64,000 nt of DNA from Diprion similis (GCF_021155765.1 NC_060114.1:15013501-15077500); one strand, 5' to 3'; counted from the first letter of the stretch, positions 22,912 to 36,033 are shown. The notes: generated by a model not told the origin, from the letters alone. Numbers and translations: made by a program.

Positions 22912-24390
22912 TAGCATGAGTACGTTTGATGCAGATTTTTAACTTGAATTTTGGTCGAGACGCCGGAGTTGAGGACGCGAAGATGGTTACCAGATATTTT
23001 AAGGTTATGAATGTAGTCCGCATTGAATGATTTTCATATTTGAGGACATTCTTTCCTGCGAAGACAATGGAAGTTTGTTGGACTTTCGAAGACCATAAAT
23101 CCAGTCCTGGTCCAGAATGCGATACGCGTGTATAGTACCTACCCATTTCTCTTTGCTTCAGGTGATGTGCACTATTGCAGTCGTTAACGCTGTTCAGACG
23201 CGACGGCGATACTGAGTTACGTGTAGAAATTCTTCGAGATCACAGACTGAATGCTGTGTTTTCCAAGACTTCTTAGCTTCCTGAGGCATATTAAAGAAAT
23301 CCTAGACATTCGTCAAGGCTCGTTAAGGGATACTTTCAAGGGTTTCACGTTCATGAACCCTGGTTTTGGTCCTTCGAGAAGGCGTCGTCAGTTCAGAATG
23401 AGCTATCTTAGAACATTTTCTCTTCGCGCAATCCCTGCGCACTCCCATGCGCCATGTTCCCCCGCGGCATGTGACGCGCATGAGGATTCGGTGATTTAAA
23501 AGAACAAGGATCTAATACCAGGGAGTGTATCCCGGCGGTATTCCTGCAGGGCAGTTTACGACTATGAGAACGGGTTAAAAATCGGCGTAGCAATTTGCCG
23601 GGAGCAGGTATAAGGCATAGACGACGCAGAGCGTGAGTTCAGGAATATCAGCTACGCGCCGCGATATCAATTATCGTTACTTAGCAGTAAAGCGCAGCGG
23701 CAGCCAATAGAAGGTTGCACTGCGCGCGCTGAGAAACAAAAGAAGTAGAGGAAATTAAAGGAAGCTCACGAAAACAAAACGCAGCTATGAGAGAGGAACT
23801 GGAGAAACAAAGGAGGGAGAGGAGAGTTCAAACCCGGTTGGTCGGTTAGTCCTGGTTTCTGCAGAGCGTGCGAATGGATAAGATGGGTTTCCTTGCAGTC
23901 TATTAGTCGTTGCGGTTTACGATCGCGTCATCTCGCCTAAGTATCACGAATTTCGTGCTGGCCAATGAAAAGCCGTTTAAAAACCGGCAGCTACCAATCA
24001 TAGGCCTCGACTCTGGACCAACCAAGAAAAGTCCCCCCCTCGCCCCCCCGACTATTAGCGGGAAATCGATGACTTGAAGAACCCGTGGGTTAAAAATTTG
24101 TTAATCCCGAATTTAAGCCTGACTTTTAACGGGGTGAAATCGTACATTTCTCTCTCCATTGTGTTAAGACATTCCGTTGGGTAGCGTGAAAACACGATAA
24201 ACAAAAAAACTAGTGACAATTTATAGTCAAATTGTAATTTAGGAAAATTCTTATAGCTTTCATGTATTTGTATTGTACTATACTATTATACGGATAGAAG
24301 AAATACATACTTTTTCTCACCTCTCCTAGCGGTCGTTCAAAAACCGCAATATATCGCATTATACATGTTTACATTCACCTGTATACGACG

Positions 24391-24423
<33 letters not shown>

Positions 24424-24480
24424 GCAATAAAATTAATAATACTAATAATAATCATAACATACTTGTACAAATAAATATTA
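22912..24480 (+). other. FoxB 3' region, probable long 3' UTR
   Basis: No AATAAA occurs close to the TAG at 22909. The first clear ones are at about 24426 and 24471, after base composition becomes strongly AT-rich. A 3' UTR of about 1.5 kb is plausible, but a nearer variant poly(A) signal cannot be excluded. Confidence 0.3.
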
Positions 24481-24566
24481 AGGGCGAATTATTATTATCA
24501 TCATCATCATCATCCTTATCATTAACATTATTGTTACTATTATTATTATTATTATTGTTATTATTT
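24391..24566. repeat. ATA/ATT/TCA trinucleotide microsatellites
   Basis: About 12 tandem ATA units from 24391, then interrupted units, then a TCA run near 24498-24514 and an ATT run near 24538-24566. Confidence 0.9.
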
Positions 24567-25671
24567 TTCATTCTGTAATATGTATATGTATATAAATATG
24601 TATATGATATATAAAGTTTGTTTCATTAAACGTTGATTATACAACTGAACATGAACAGATTCAATGAAACTATTCTTTCACCTTGTAACCCGCTGAAAAT
24701 GTTTGTGTTTGAAATCATATAATGTTTTGAAAGAATTCAGCGAGAAATTTCTTACATGATTAAGAAAATATATAATAAATTACATAAGGATTTATAAAAG
24801 CACGAACTATCAGGTGCACTAGATAAAAAATCATATAATCTACTATATCGTGAACTATATGAATTTTTTGTATAACTGATTATTCGGGCTTTCGTAATTT
24901 ATTATGTGATTTCTCATATGTTTTATCGAATTCACAAGATAAATCATGCAACGAATAACACGCCGAATTCTTTCAAAATATTTTATGATTTTTTCAGTAG
25001 AGTATATACCGATTCCAGTATTTTCCCAACGTACAGTTCTGATACCAGTAGATGTATATCCATAGTAAGGAATAAGAAATGAAGAAAATGAAAATTGCAA
25101 TTACGATCTACATATACACCGAAGTATGTATGATTACTAGTTTTTCCTTCCCCACGCACTGTTTTTTCTTTACTCGGTTGCTAAATTATAACGGTAGAAA
25201 TTTGCAGCCAGAAAAAGAAATTTCTTCAGAGTATAAAACAATTATTCCCCTTCTGGTTTGCATGTGGTGTAAGAAATTACTGTACAGTTCATATATGTAT
25301 GCTGGACAATTAGATTGTTAATAAGCACCGCGTATGGAAAATGGGCGGAGGGATATTTTTCCTCAGCGAACGTATTACACGTAGTACAGGTACGTATTAA
25401 GCCGTGACTTATACTTGTTGCTTTTTGTTCATTTCTTTTATTATTTCCAACGTACAATGTATATTTTACTGCGAAACATCACGCGGCAATTATACAATAT
25501 CATACATGTATACGAAATGTCCAACGTATATCTATACATGCAAGTGCAGATGAAGGTTTGGCGCCACGCGACCGCGAGAATAATCGCGGTTAATTCTCCA
25601 GAGCACCGGCAAATCGAGCATAGCTTGTACGCGATTAAGTGTGATGATTATTTTTCCCCGTGTTTAGGTTA
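24567..25671. other. AT-rich non-coding stretch
   Basis: Nothing convincing on either strand; the short frames are fortuitous in low-complexity AT-rich DNA. Confidence 0.4.
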
Positions 25672-25695
25672 TACGTACGTACGTACGTACGTACG
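25672..25695. repeat. ACGT tetranucleotide microsatellite
   Basis: Six tandem ACGT units directly left of an inverted-repeat element; being self-complementary, the tract can also fold into a hairpin. Confidence 0.9.
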
Positions 25696-25703
25696 AATTT
25701 ATA

Positions 25704-26017
25704 CAGAGTGAATTCCCAACGACTGCACGGTACGTCGTCTGCTAATATTTAACGCGCACGCGATAGTATCCTAGTGAATTAATTGTTTGCCAGGTCGGCC
25801 AACTGTCGCTAACCCAAAAAATTTCGACAATTGTGAATCGAGCACAACCGCCATTGACGAGTGTCAAAATATTTGAGGTTAGATAAATCGCGGTAAACAG
25901 TCGACTAAATTTACGACGGTTGGTATCCCTGGTAAACAGCCAATAGCGCGGATCGCAGCGCATGCGCATTGAGTTTTAGCAGACGACGAAGCATGCAGTC
26001 GTTAAGAATTCACTCTG
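25704..26017. mobile_element. MITE-like element with TA target duplication, 314 bp
   Basis: Terminal inverted repeats of about 45 bp: the left begins CAGAGTGAATTCCCAACGAC and the right ends GTTAAGAATTCACTCTG. Both arms also share the inner word GTCGTCTGCTAA. The dinucleotide TA flanks both ends (25702-25703 and 26018-26019), as for Tc1/mariner-type transposition. No transposase is present; the internal reading frame on the minus strand crosses the repeat and is not credible. Confidence 0.8.
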
Positions 26018-27772
26018 TAAGCGTATAAACGTGTGGAGAAATTCGTCAGCGACGATGTTGTAATGTTGATTGGTGATATTTCGAAACCGCTGTTTTACTA
26101 GCCAAGTTGAATTTTTTTACATTTTCCATAATGCATATTTTAGTAGGTAATCCTGTGAGCCGAGATGTGGCGGACGTATAATAATATAACGATATCAATT
26201 AATCTCCCCATCGTTCACGGTCTAATTCCGATTTGCAGCCACGATCTGGAGCTCCTAATTTTCGTCGAATAATACCTGTAGGTACACCGATCTGTACGAT
26301 GGTTCTACTCTGTTAACGGTAATTAAAAAGTAATTAAGAATACAGAACACGCCGCGTGCTGCACAGCTCGCGCTCTCCCTCGAAACGCCCACGACGTTGC
26401 CGTGCGTCGTTCACGGTTAGGCATCTTCGGATCCTTATAACCTCCCGACAACGCAACCGCGTCTAATAACCAAAACGAAAACGAATGAAATGAAAAATGC
26501 CAGTATAGGTAAAAAAAATCTCTAACAGTTATATTCAGAAAGACTCTGCAAACCGTATAACAACAAGAGGCTTTTGTTCTTGGGAACTATAAACAAATCA
26601 TCCAATAAATGTAGAGGAAAATTAAAAAAAGACTGTAACTGAGATTTTTTTGAAACTCAAGTGATGAAGAACTATGCATAAAAAAAAATGGTTTTGCTAC
26701 TTTTTTCCAAAAATTTGTCATTGCAGACACTTATGACCTTCTTTTTAATTCTCCTCTTCAATTATTCGATCGTTGATCAACTGAGTTGCTGTGATATTAC
26801 ATTTTCCTTTTTACGATCTTGTAGTTTTCGATTTCGATATGAATCAGGATCCATTTTTCTTCGCGGGGGGGGGGGGGGGGGGGGGGGGGCAGGACGCCTA
26901 AACGCGGGATTTTTTCAAACATACCTCCTCAAATCGAAGCTGCGGTGAAACCTTGGTTGGCTGGACGGAAACGGAGATGGAAACAGGCTGGGGTGATCCG
27001 GGTGTTTCAACCGAAGAATAAAAGGGGACGAAAGACATATAATATTAAATTATTCACAGGCAGTTACCGGGTCGTCAAAGAGCTCCGCCTACCCCTGTTT
27101 TTGCTGGACACTGCGCCGCCGGCTCGCCTATACAAAGTCGCATACGACTATCCTGTTTCACCCCGGTGAATGCGTCTCCCATTCGCCCTTTTCTGGCACC
27201 CTAGCGTACGCTCGCCATGATCATCGTCACCCCCTTCGCCTCTAACGGCTTGGAAAAACATGACGCGGAAATTGTCTTGCTTATCCATGTAGGTTATGTA
27301 AGACATTTGTCTGCGGTTTTCTGTGAAACTCGTCACTCGACGCCAAGAGATAGGCAACTGAAGTTACACCTTCAGTATGTAACGATACAAAATTTAGCTT
27401 TGGTTGCCTATTTACTGGGGTTCAGTCGCAAGTTTCAAGGAATACTTTCCGGATAACAGTTTTTGCAGGTGACGATGAATTAACACAATCTTTGTACCTA
27501 TAATGGCTGTATAAGAAGACAATGAAAAGGCAAAAGGGAATCGAACGCTTAGAGAGAATTCAAGTAGAAATCACTTATTTCTTGAGTATATCAATGCTTA
27601 TCTGGCTCATGTAGCTTCTCACGACTCCGTTAAGGGTGCCTTTCTTTTTTCATCCAGTTAAAGAGTTATTAGAGCCCGATATTATGTATGCCTTCAGGAG
27701 GCAAAATAACGGACAAAGTCAAGGCGATGACTGAAACGACTGATCGTTTACCCCGAAGTGACAAAGACTTAC
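26018..27772. other. Non-coding stretch with a long homopolymer
   Basis: No recognisable gene. It holds the G run described separately. Frames at 26688-27169 and 27148-27456 are short and without a domain. Confidence 0.4.
26865..26889. repeat. Homopolymeric run of 25 G
   Basis: An uninterrupted G tract preceded by CGC and followed by C. It is a strong potential G-quadruplex and a likely site of length polymorphism or assembly error. Confidence 0.95.
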
Positions 27773-27970
27773 CTTTATTTTCAAATTTATTTGTGTCTTT
27801 TCCGGCAGCACAACAGTTTTTTCAACTTGTTTTAGCCGATCTGCTTTAGTTGGTTGCTGCTGCTGCCGCTGCTGCTGCTGCAGCGGTGGCGGCAATTCGA
27901 CGCGCGACGAACCGTACAAACCTCGAGGATCGGCGGGGTCTGTTCCGTGATCCGTGATCCATTCGTACAT
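27773..27970 (-). CDS. Probable first coding exon of an unidentified polyQ protein
   Basis: Reading leftward from ATG at 27970, 66 codons start MYEWITDHGTDPADPRGLYG, pass a QQQQRQQQQ stretch, and end KTQINLKIK at a strong donor, AAG|GTAAGT (GT at 27771-27772 on the plus strand). The charged, non-repetitive flanks and the perfect donor support a real exon, phase 0. I do not recognise the family and found no convincing partner exons to the left; they may be distant, possibly beyond FoxB. A chance frame through a CAG repeat is the alternative. Confidence 0.4.
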
Positions 27971-30900
27971 TTAGATCCCAGGCTGGCCGACGTCAATTTG
28001 GTGTAAAAAAGAGAGGAAGAATGGCATCCAGCGCGGGATATCCTGACGCCTCGCGCGTGGGAGCGAAACTACCGCGGTGGTCTTTCCTTATTCGACTGAG
28101 AAATACTCACACTTTTACCTCGATCGCTTCTGTTTAATTATAAACATAATTCAGCCATTATACTTTTGTTGCAAGATAATCACAATTGCAATAGTCGATT
28201 CGCTAATTTCGTTTAAAACCACCCGCCATAGTTCTGCGAACAAATCAGCAGAAGAGTTGCATCATGAATCGACTGCAGTCTGTAAATTAAATATCGGTAA
28301 CGATCGGTGAAAGCCTCATGCATGGTGTATCGGCCTGCCTGCCAGTCTGAGGAAAAGACACGTGTACGCGGGAAAAAACACTCGGAGGGAAAAAAGAAAA
28401 ACTTTGGGAAAGTAAGCGTCAACTTATTCGGTCATGCGGCGATGGTAAGGCGGTTGGTTTTACACCGAGCGTAGAAGACAAGACCTTACAAAGTGGGGTC
28501 CACCGCAGCGTCACTAATCCAGTTTACATGCCGTGCGAAGCATAACCATTATACACCTGCAAACAAGGGGCCCACGGCTGGTTTTTCCTTGAGATGCGAT
28601 CAAAATATTATATCTGCCGTATTATACACAGCCGTACCCTTCAGGAACGGGATGAGTCGAGTCTTGCATCCGTTGTCAGTTATTCTCGATGATGATTCCT
28701 TATATGCCCAAGATTTGAGGATTTAGAATTTGAAATCGCGGACTTGGAATCAGCCAGAGAGACTTGAGACTATATGACTAATATAAAATAAAAAAACAAA
28801 TAATTAGTCGTATGGTAAAACAGTTTTTTGTTGCTGATACGAATTCCACGACGTATATATATCTGAAAGGAATAATGATACTGATAATTTCAATAACTTT
28901 AATAAATTGTTATTCGAGAAAAAAATCTTAGCTTCTACCTGCACCGAGAGAAATTTCTGATTGTGCCAACTACGATATACGATCCTTGAACTTTATTCAT
29001 GTTTTACCGTGACCAAAAAATATAGTTCCGAGTACTAACTGAAAATTAGTTTCGTACATAACTGTAGCCAGATAACAAAAATTTTTTAGTCCTCAAAAAT
29101 TTTTATTTTTAATTTTAGTTTATATTTAAATGAATGTATTTTGATTCTAGACATCAAATAATAACCAAAATCTTCATTTATTACTTATCAAGTCTGATTT
29201 GGTCTTTTTTACTGGTCAACAAGAATTTTGAGTCTGGATTGTAAATATAAATTTTTGTTTTCTTCCACGTGCCTCATAAAAGAAAAAAATAGCTTTATTG
29301 GATAAAATTTTTGTTTTGTGGGAACAAGAGCGATATTTTGTATTTCAAGCAAAGTTGCCTATTTCCTCAAACATTTATTGTAAATAATAAATGATAAAAC
29401 TTCAGTTTCTCATTCAAATTTTTGAATAAGAATGATTTTATTTTATTTTAGAAACTAACATTTGACATCTATAACCCGGGTTCAAGATTCGTGTTGACCG
29501 GTATAATCTAGCATTCGGTACTATTCTTTTTAATTACGATCATTTACAACGGTTGCAATAATTTGATGTTGGCGGATAACAATAAATTGACATTGAGGTC
29601 TTGTTTAGCTGATAGAATATAGTAAGTTGTATAAATTCGTGTCGGAGAATGCAGCTCGTACTGAATTGGTGCATTATGTATAATGCACATTACAATTGCG
29701 GTGCAGTCAAGATGGCGGAGCGCGGTGCATGGGAAGCAGGGAGCTTGTTCACTGCGAATAATGTTATTAAGCTGCGTCCAGAAACTTGCTCATCCACTTA
29801 TAACGCATTCTGGATCGATGACGTGCGTCACTGACTTTCAATGATCCGGTATTACCATATGATCAAGATTTTTCTCATCCCCATTACGTCAACAAGAAAT
29901 AATCTACCTGCGCTTGTATTCCAAGCAATTATTAATTATCATCGTCAAATTCTCGCACAGATTCCGTCTAATTATTCTTGATCTTCTCTTCAACGTATAT
30001 AATTTTCGATCAGTGAATCGTAAGTATAAATGCATTGTACTTTCTAGATTATCTGCTTTAAATGATAACAAGTAAAGTGAACTCCGATTACTTTTATACT
30101 GTATTACGCATTATGGCCGTATAAGTGTGATTTATCGAGTCATGATGGACAACAATCGTGAAAATTCGTGAGGTTAAACCAATACATTTATCCGATCGGT
30201 AGCGATTATCAGCCGTCTCTGCGCTGTTTTCGTTCACGATTATAATGTATTTGAAGAATGAAATTTCTTTTCAGTATCGTTGTGTCATCACTAAGTGGGA
30301 CACGAAAAATTCGTCAATGATTCGAACCCAGCATTCAGTTGCAGGATTGCATCACATAGAAATTGTATGACGTTTTATTTTTATTCTCCGACGGAGAATT
30401 TTATCTTTTCATCACGTTAGAAAACGCGTTACAGCTGTTTACGCGATTTTTGGGCTGGAGAAGAAGGGCCGAAACGGCTAATGCGTCGGTACATGAGGCA
30501 ATATAGTTTAGTGACGTCTAATTGTAAATCTAAATGTTTATCGAAGTTGTTTGGTAAGTGGAGCAGCAAAACAAACAAGAATAGATAACTGATCCGTCGA
30601 ATTTTTCCATATATAGGTTTCCACCGTGAACTTCATAATATAATTATACGGAAGTGGAAACAAATTATCCGTCAATTTGCACCATAGAGTGAGATAATTG
30701 AAGCCGTCCCTTCAAATGTTCGAGTACTCGGAGTTCTTTATTTTTGCAGCATATGAAACGGGTAGGCAAAAATTATAGTTGAGAAACCAAAGAGAAAAAA
30801 CCGTCACCCGATAAATGAATTATAAACAACTACACATATGATATCATTGAAAAAAAATAAGTGTAGAAATATTTAACGTCGTAGCTCGAGATTAGGTCCA

Positions 30901-31068
30901 ATGCTGTTCCTGAATTGTTTACACATGTCATGAGGATCGTCAAGTTAGAAGGAAGTGCGCATCTGAACGGTGAGTAGACCAACCGGTATATTGAGGGCCC
31001 CTCTAATAGAGACGATATTAGTTGATCGTTGGACAAAGTACTAGTCGTTTGGTTCTTCCGAAACTATC
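27971..31068. other. Intergenic, AT-rich, no supported gene
   Basis: It contains AAGATGGCGG at 29709-29718, a YY1/Pho-like motif overlapping a short 61-codon frame (29649-29834) that has no domain and no splice continuation I can support. I see nothing else. Confidence 0.4.
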
Positions 31069-33902
31069 ATGGTGTTCCTCTCAAGGTAAGTAATCGCGGG
31101 CATAAAAATCCGGGCACGCATTCATTATAAATACATTTGCAAATAAATGTCTATTCATTTTTCAAGATTTAAATTAATGGAAGTTTAAATACATCGCGAA
31201 TGATTTTTTAACCTTGTCATTTCATCCGAGAGTGAAAGTGTTGAGACACAAATTATCTTCTTGAATCCAATGAACGGCTTTTTGCTTTATCGAACGATGG
31301 ACGTGAATATGAGGATGTATAATAATTTATATGTGGAACGTATCGCGGTAGTATTCGAATTCATTATTATTTAATTTATTTTATAGACCGGCTCATTCAT
31401 CAGTTTCACTTAGACCATTCTCTAAAATGTGCAAAATTATTCAACAATGTTTCTGTCTATAATCTCTATCGCCGATAATTAAATAAAAGTAACAATTTTT
31501 TCACGAAGTTCGACATGCTTGAACAGGTGATTAGTGTGCTTATTCGTCGAATTACTTGGAACTCAATGTTCGGAGGGTACTTCAATTATTTGTTGTTGAT
31601 CGACGAAACAAGTTCCAAGAATAAAATTTTTCGCGAAACCAAAAGCTGATTTTTGTCGGTACAATAATTTTTGTTCACGATAGAAACCAACGCTTGTTGT
31701 TTTGCAAGTTGGTACTGTCACAAGACTGAGGCCGTTGTGTTAACTGAAGTATGCTCGAGTTTTGTAGAATGTTTTTCTGGTCAAGTATCATGACGTGATC
31801 TCTTTCGCGATATAGAAATAAACGGAAGGGTAAAACGGCAACAAACCCGTCAAATTAATGAGCTACTCCAAAGTGAGGATAGAGATCGAGTGCAAGGAAT
31901 GCTCGAAATCGAAATCGTTGTTCCTCTGATTTGATAATTGGACTTGATTGTGATTCCGTTCAACTTCAGTGATTCCTGGTGGAGCCATGTGTCCGCTGGT
32001 CCTCCGGATGTGATGCTGCAAAGCGGTGAAGCTTACGCGAGAGATCCGCATCCTGAGAAAGTGGACCTGAGCGCTGGCGCCTATCGAGATGATTCAGGAA
32101 AGCCATGGGTGCTGCCTTGTGTTCGCGAGGTAATTCGCGGTTGTGTTTGGATTGTAAATGTAACCGTAAAAACTCTGAACCATGCCACTAAAGCCGCGGG
32201 TGATTTTCAGGCCGAGAAGAAGCTGGTGGCGAAAAACCTCGACAAGGAGTATCTGCCCATTGACGGTTACCCGGACTTCTGTTTGAACAGCGTCAAGCTG
32301 GTGCTCGGCGAGAAGTCGGAGCTGTTGGCAGAAGGGAAAGTAAGAAATGCCTATTTCTCGAAGATTCATTAGCACTGGACCTCGGATTCATGACGTTGTT
32401 TCAGGTCGCGATGGTCCAAGGAGTTGCTGGCACTGGTGGACTTCGTGTCACACTAGAATTCATTTCCCAATTTCACAGAGGTGTTCAAGAGATATGGTCC
32501 AGTGATCCGACCTACGGTGCTTACGAGGGAGTTCTGCGACATCTTGCATCTGTTAAAAAATACCGCTACTACGACTATCACAAGAAATGTCTCGACTTTA
32601 CTGGTTTCCTCGAAGACATCGGGGTAATGAATGATTTTTGTGAAATCGGTAAAACCGATTCGTTCTTGCCGTACGTTGAATTTCTCAAGCCACAATATTG
32701 CAGCGAATGCCAGAGGGATCGATTATCCTGCTTCAACCCTCCGCGCACAATCCCAGCGGCGTGGATCCGACTCTGGAACAATGGGCTAAAATATCGAGGG
32801 CGTTGAAGGACAGGCGAATTTATCCAATTATGGATGTGGCTCACCTTGGCTTAGCAAAAGGTAAAGTTAAGGATGACGGACACTCGAGGAATGAGGCGAG
32901 TATTCTCGAGTAAAATGACACCGTTTCTACTTCACAGGTGACATAGAACAGGACTCTGCTCCCATAAGATTATTCGTCCGAGATGGTCACCAGTTTACAA
33001 TAATTCAGACCTATTCCAAAAGCCTGGGACTTTACGGTGAGGAAATGATGAGAGTATAACACGAGTATGTATTCGCTTTTTTCTACCTTATTTTGTTTTT
33101 CACGATTCAGGGGAACGCGCCGGTTCTTTGGCGTTCATCACGGTCAGCGCAGAGGAAGCGACCCGAGTGAGATCTCAGTTGAAGATCATTATGCGCGAGA
33201 TGTACTCCTGCCCCCCTGCACACGGTGTCCGTATTGCAAACGAGATCTTCACCGATCCTGAGCTAAAAGAACAGTGGATGCAGGACCTGAGGACTATGAC
33301 AAACAAGATAAACTCCGCGCGCAAAGCGCTCAAGGAACACCTAGATAAAACCGGAACGAAATTAAACTGGGATCACGTTACCAATCAAGTCGGAATGTCT
33401 TGGTTCAGTGGATTGACTTTAGAACAGGTAATTCTCCAGCGCACTTAATCTGTTACCGATGGTTCAAGATATGAATTAAATTCGATCACTGCAGTATAAT
33501 CACACGAGGAAGTGAATTTCGTGGATCGAGTTACCAATTTTCAAGACTCAATCGATAGTTAAATCAGACTCGAATTATTCTTGCCATCATTTTGTTAGCC
33601 GTGATGTGAGGCTGAAGTACTGACGATAGCCGGAAATTGTCGTAGAGCCAAAATAAAATCGCAAGCGTGTAAACGGCAGCCATGTTTAAACTGCATATCT
33701 ATGCTGACTCGGGATTTCTCCGATAGTTGCGGTGAATTTCTTTGGTTACTTTACTTCACTAATAATCGACAATTTTCAGGTGAAAAGATTGGGCAACGAA
33801 CATCACATTTACGCGTCGGTGGACGGTCGGATTGCAGTGTGTCGTATAACCCCTGGAAATGTGGAACGCGTCGCCAGAGCATTGCATGAGGTTACCAAGT
33901 AA
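31069..33902 (+). CDS. Aspartate aminotransferase, mitochondrial-type sequence, tandem copy 1, 406 aa
   Basis: Exons: 31069-31085 (tentative), 31970-32129, 32211-32339, 32405-32623, 32704-32860, 32938-33036, 33111-33427, 33780-33902. The class-I PLP transaminase fold is clear: GAYRDDSGKPWVLP (Tyr70 region), KNLDKEYLPIDGY, AGTGGLR, AHNPSGVDP (Asn194), TYSKSLGLYGER (Schiff-base Lys258 and Arg266), LKIIMREMYSCPP (Arg292), and DGRIAV (Arg386). It interconverts aspartate/2-oxoglutarate and oxaloacetate/glutamate in family members. It resembles GOT2 more than GOT1, yet the length equals the mature enzyme and no targeting peptide is visible, so a cytosolic or unusual location is possible. Oddities against canonical enzymes: Ser107 to Ala, Trp140 to Tyr (DPTYGAY), His143 to Tyr, Tyr225 to His (DVAHLG). 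Activity or specificity may be changed. A poly(A) signal lies at 34084. Confidence 0.88.
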
Positions 33903-33965
33903 AGATTTCGTTCATTCTTACAACTGTTTGAGCGAGGTTTTTGAAATTATCGGCTGTGTCTTAGC

Positions 33966-34055
33966 GAAAAATCCCTCAACTTTAGTGTAAATTCACACCC
34001 CCATTTCATAGATAATTGTAAATTCCTATAAGAAAGAAATTGAGGGTTTCTTTCC
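33966..34055. mobile_element. Small inverted-repeat element, copy 2
   Basis: The left end GAAAAATCCCTCAACTTTAG and the right end TTGAGGGTTTCTTTCC are inverted repeats, with CATAGATAAT in the centre. The outer sequence matches the right end of the element at 8625-8734 read backwards (AAAAACCCTCAACTTGGTG), so both belong to one MITE family. Copy length is about 90 bp. Confidence 0.55.
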
Positions 34056-35210
34056 GTGATGGTGGACTGTTCAAGATGTTGAAAATAAACGGTTATAGAA
34101 TAAAAGGTATGATCATGTATAGCAATACATGGCAGCATCAAAGTTTGAAACGTATCTTGTCGGAATTGATACGTCTTGAACGTTACGTCTGACGACGTGG
34201 TTTGAATAATTACATAAAGTCGTATTCGATTTACTGATGCTTCGTGATCTGGCGATGAGTGGAAAAAAGAAACGTACGTGGTAAGATGTACTTCGTCACG
34301 TTTGACATGAGTCAGAGATCCCAAATCTGGTCGGCCATTGTATATAGATTTGGTAATTAGAATTGGTGGTTGCGTAATTTGCCAAACGTGAGAAAACCAC
34401 GCGTGTCTAAACGTCTCCGAGAAAATAACAGAATATTCCATACCTTATACACCTGTTTACTGGCCAGTGGAGGCAAAAATTGTACGAGTTCTTCTCGATG
34501 TCACAGCGACTCGATGGTATATAAAGCATAACTAACTCGTTTAAATCGCTTTTTCCTATAACCCCCTCGCCCCACAATTCGAGGATTCAGAGCCGTTCGA
34601 CGCGCGATGTTATTCCCTTCTCATTGCTTTTTTATGACCAGCTTTTTTCGTCAAAGTCTTGATTTGTTTTTGTTGAAAGACATCGCGTGGGATCCGATCT
34701 TTCGGTCATCCTATTGAATTAGTAATACGAATCAACTGACGGCTGACCGTGATTCCTCGATCCAACAGACCACCGTAAGGTTCTCTCTTTCATGTAAATA
34801 ACAATTTCTATTGGCAAATTTTAGAATTCACAGAAATATGAAAAAATAGACAAGTGCAGACGAATCTAGAAAAGTGTAATTTACGGAAACAATTAAAGTT
34901 CTTGATTGGCGAGAGAGTATAATCGACACAAAATATTGATAACATGGCTGTAGAAGCATATATTTTTAATTTCTTTTTCATCTCAGCTCCTGAATATAAA
35001 TTCTAGTTTATCGGAAACCATAATTACATCTTACATGTTTCTGTTATTATGTACGTACCTACTCCTAATTAAATTAATTGTAGCCGACGCGTTTGATTAA
35101 TAGGCTAAGAAAGCCACCTAGCCATATAATAAAATTATGTGTATCTATGAAATTATCCCAACTCGTCGGTATTTATATGTGTGGTATAAGTATTTAGAAA
35201 GTTGGTAACG

Positions 35211-35253
35211 AATAATAATAGTAATAATAATAATAACAATAATAATAGTAATA
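35211..35253. repeat. ATA-type microsatellite
   Basis: Interrupted AATAATAGTAATAATAATAA-type trinucleotide repeat. Confidence 0.85.
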
Positions 35254-35980
35254 CTCTGAATGTTTGATTCATCCATTTCTTCGTCAACTCTATACATATA
35301 ACGAGGCCCGCGGGAATTCGCTATCGGAAAAAGGACGAGTTGAAAAAGAGATATCCGTAAATGGATTACAGCTGGTATTGAAACGAATAGTAGGAATGTA
35401 CACGTCTAAGTAAGTCGAATTCGATTTTCATACGGATATTATTTTTATCAAGGTATATGTATATATACGTGATCCCTCGTGTGGTCTAACGGGCGATAAA
35501 TTAACAATATAATATCCTAATATACGTAGAATCGAAAAAGACAATCGACGATGTGCCTGCAAAGGGATCGAAGAAGGCGGATGGGTAGAAATACACAAGG
35601 GTATAACGGTGTATGAGTACATAATACAAATCGAAGCGATCGATCAACTCGGTCAATTCCTGGTGCAATTACGAAGGGGAACAATCAATTATGCACACCT
35701 TGGCCCGCGCTGCTCGTCGCGGTAACAACACTCCTCGGTGTGCATCGAGCCGTAGGCCTGCTTACAGCACGATCGGTGAGTGAGCACGAGCTCGAACTGG
35801 AACTGGAACTGGAGACTCGACCACTCGCTGCCTTGGACCAGCGGCTCGACCCGAACTCGGCGGGTATTTTATGGAATTACAGAAGCCTTGCTTCGTCTCG
35901 CCGCGCCTCGCCTCGCGTTGCGTTGCGTGCATGCGATTGATTGCCCGCGCACAGGCGGTTGCAGCGTTTCAGGCTCCCAA

Positions 35981-36033
35981 GAGCGCGGACCTGGAAGAGA
36001 GACTACCGAGAGCGCGGACCTGGAAGAGAGACT
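35981..36033. repeat. Exact 24-bp tandem duplication, period 29
   Basis: GAGCGCGGACCTGGAAGAGA plus GACT occurs at 35981-36004 and again at 36010-36033, separated by five bases. Confidence 0.9.
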
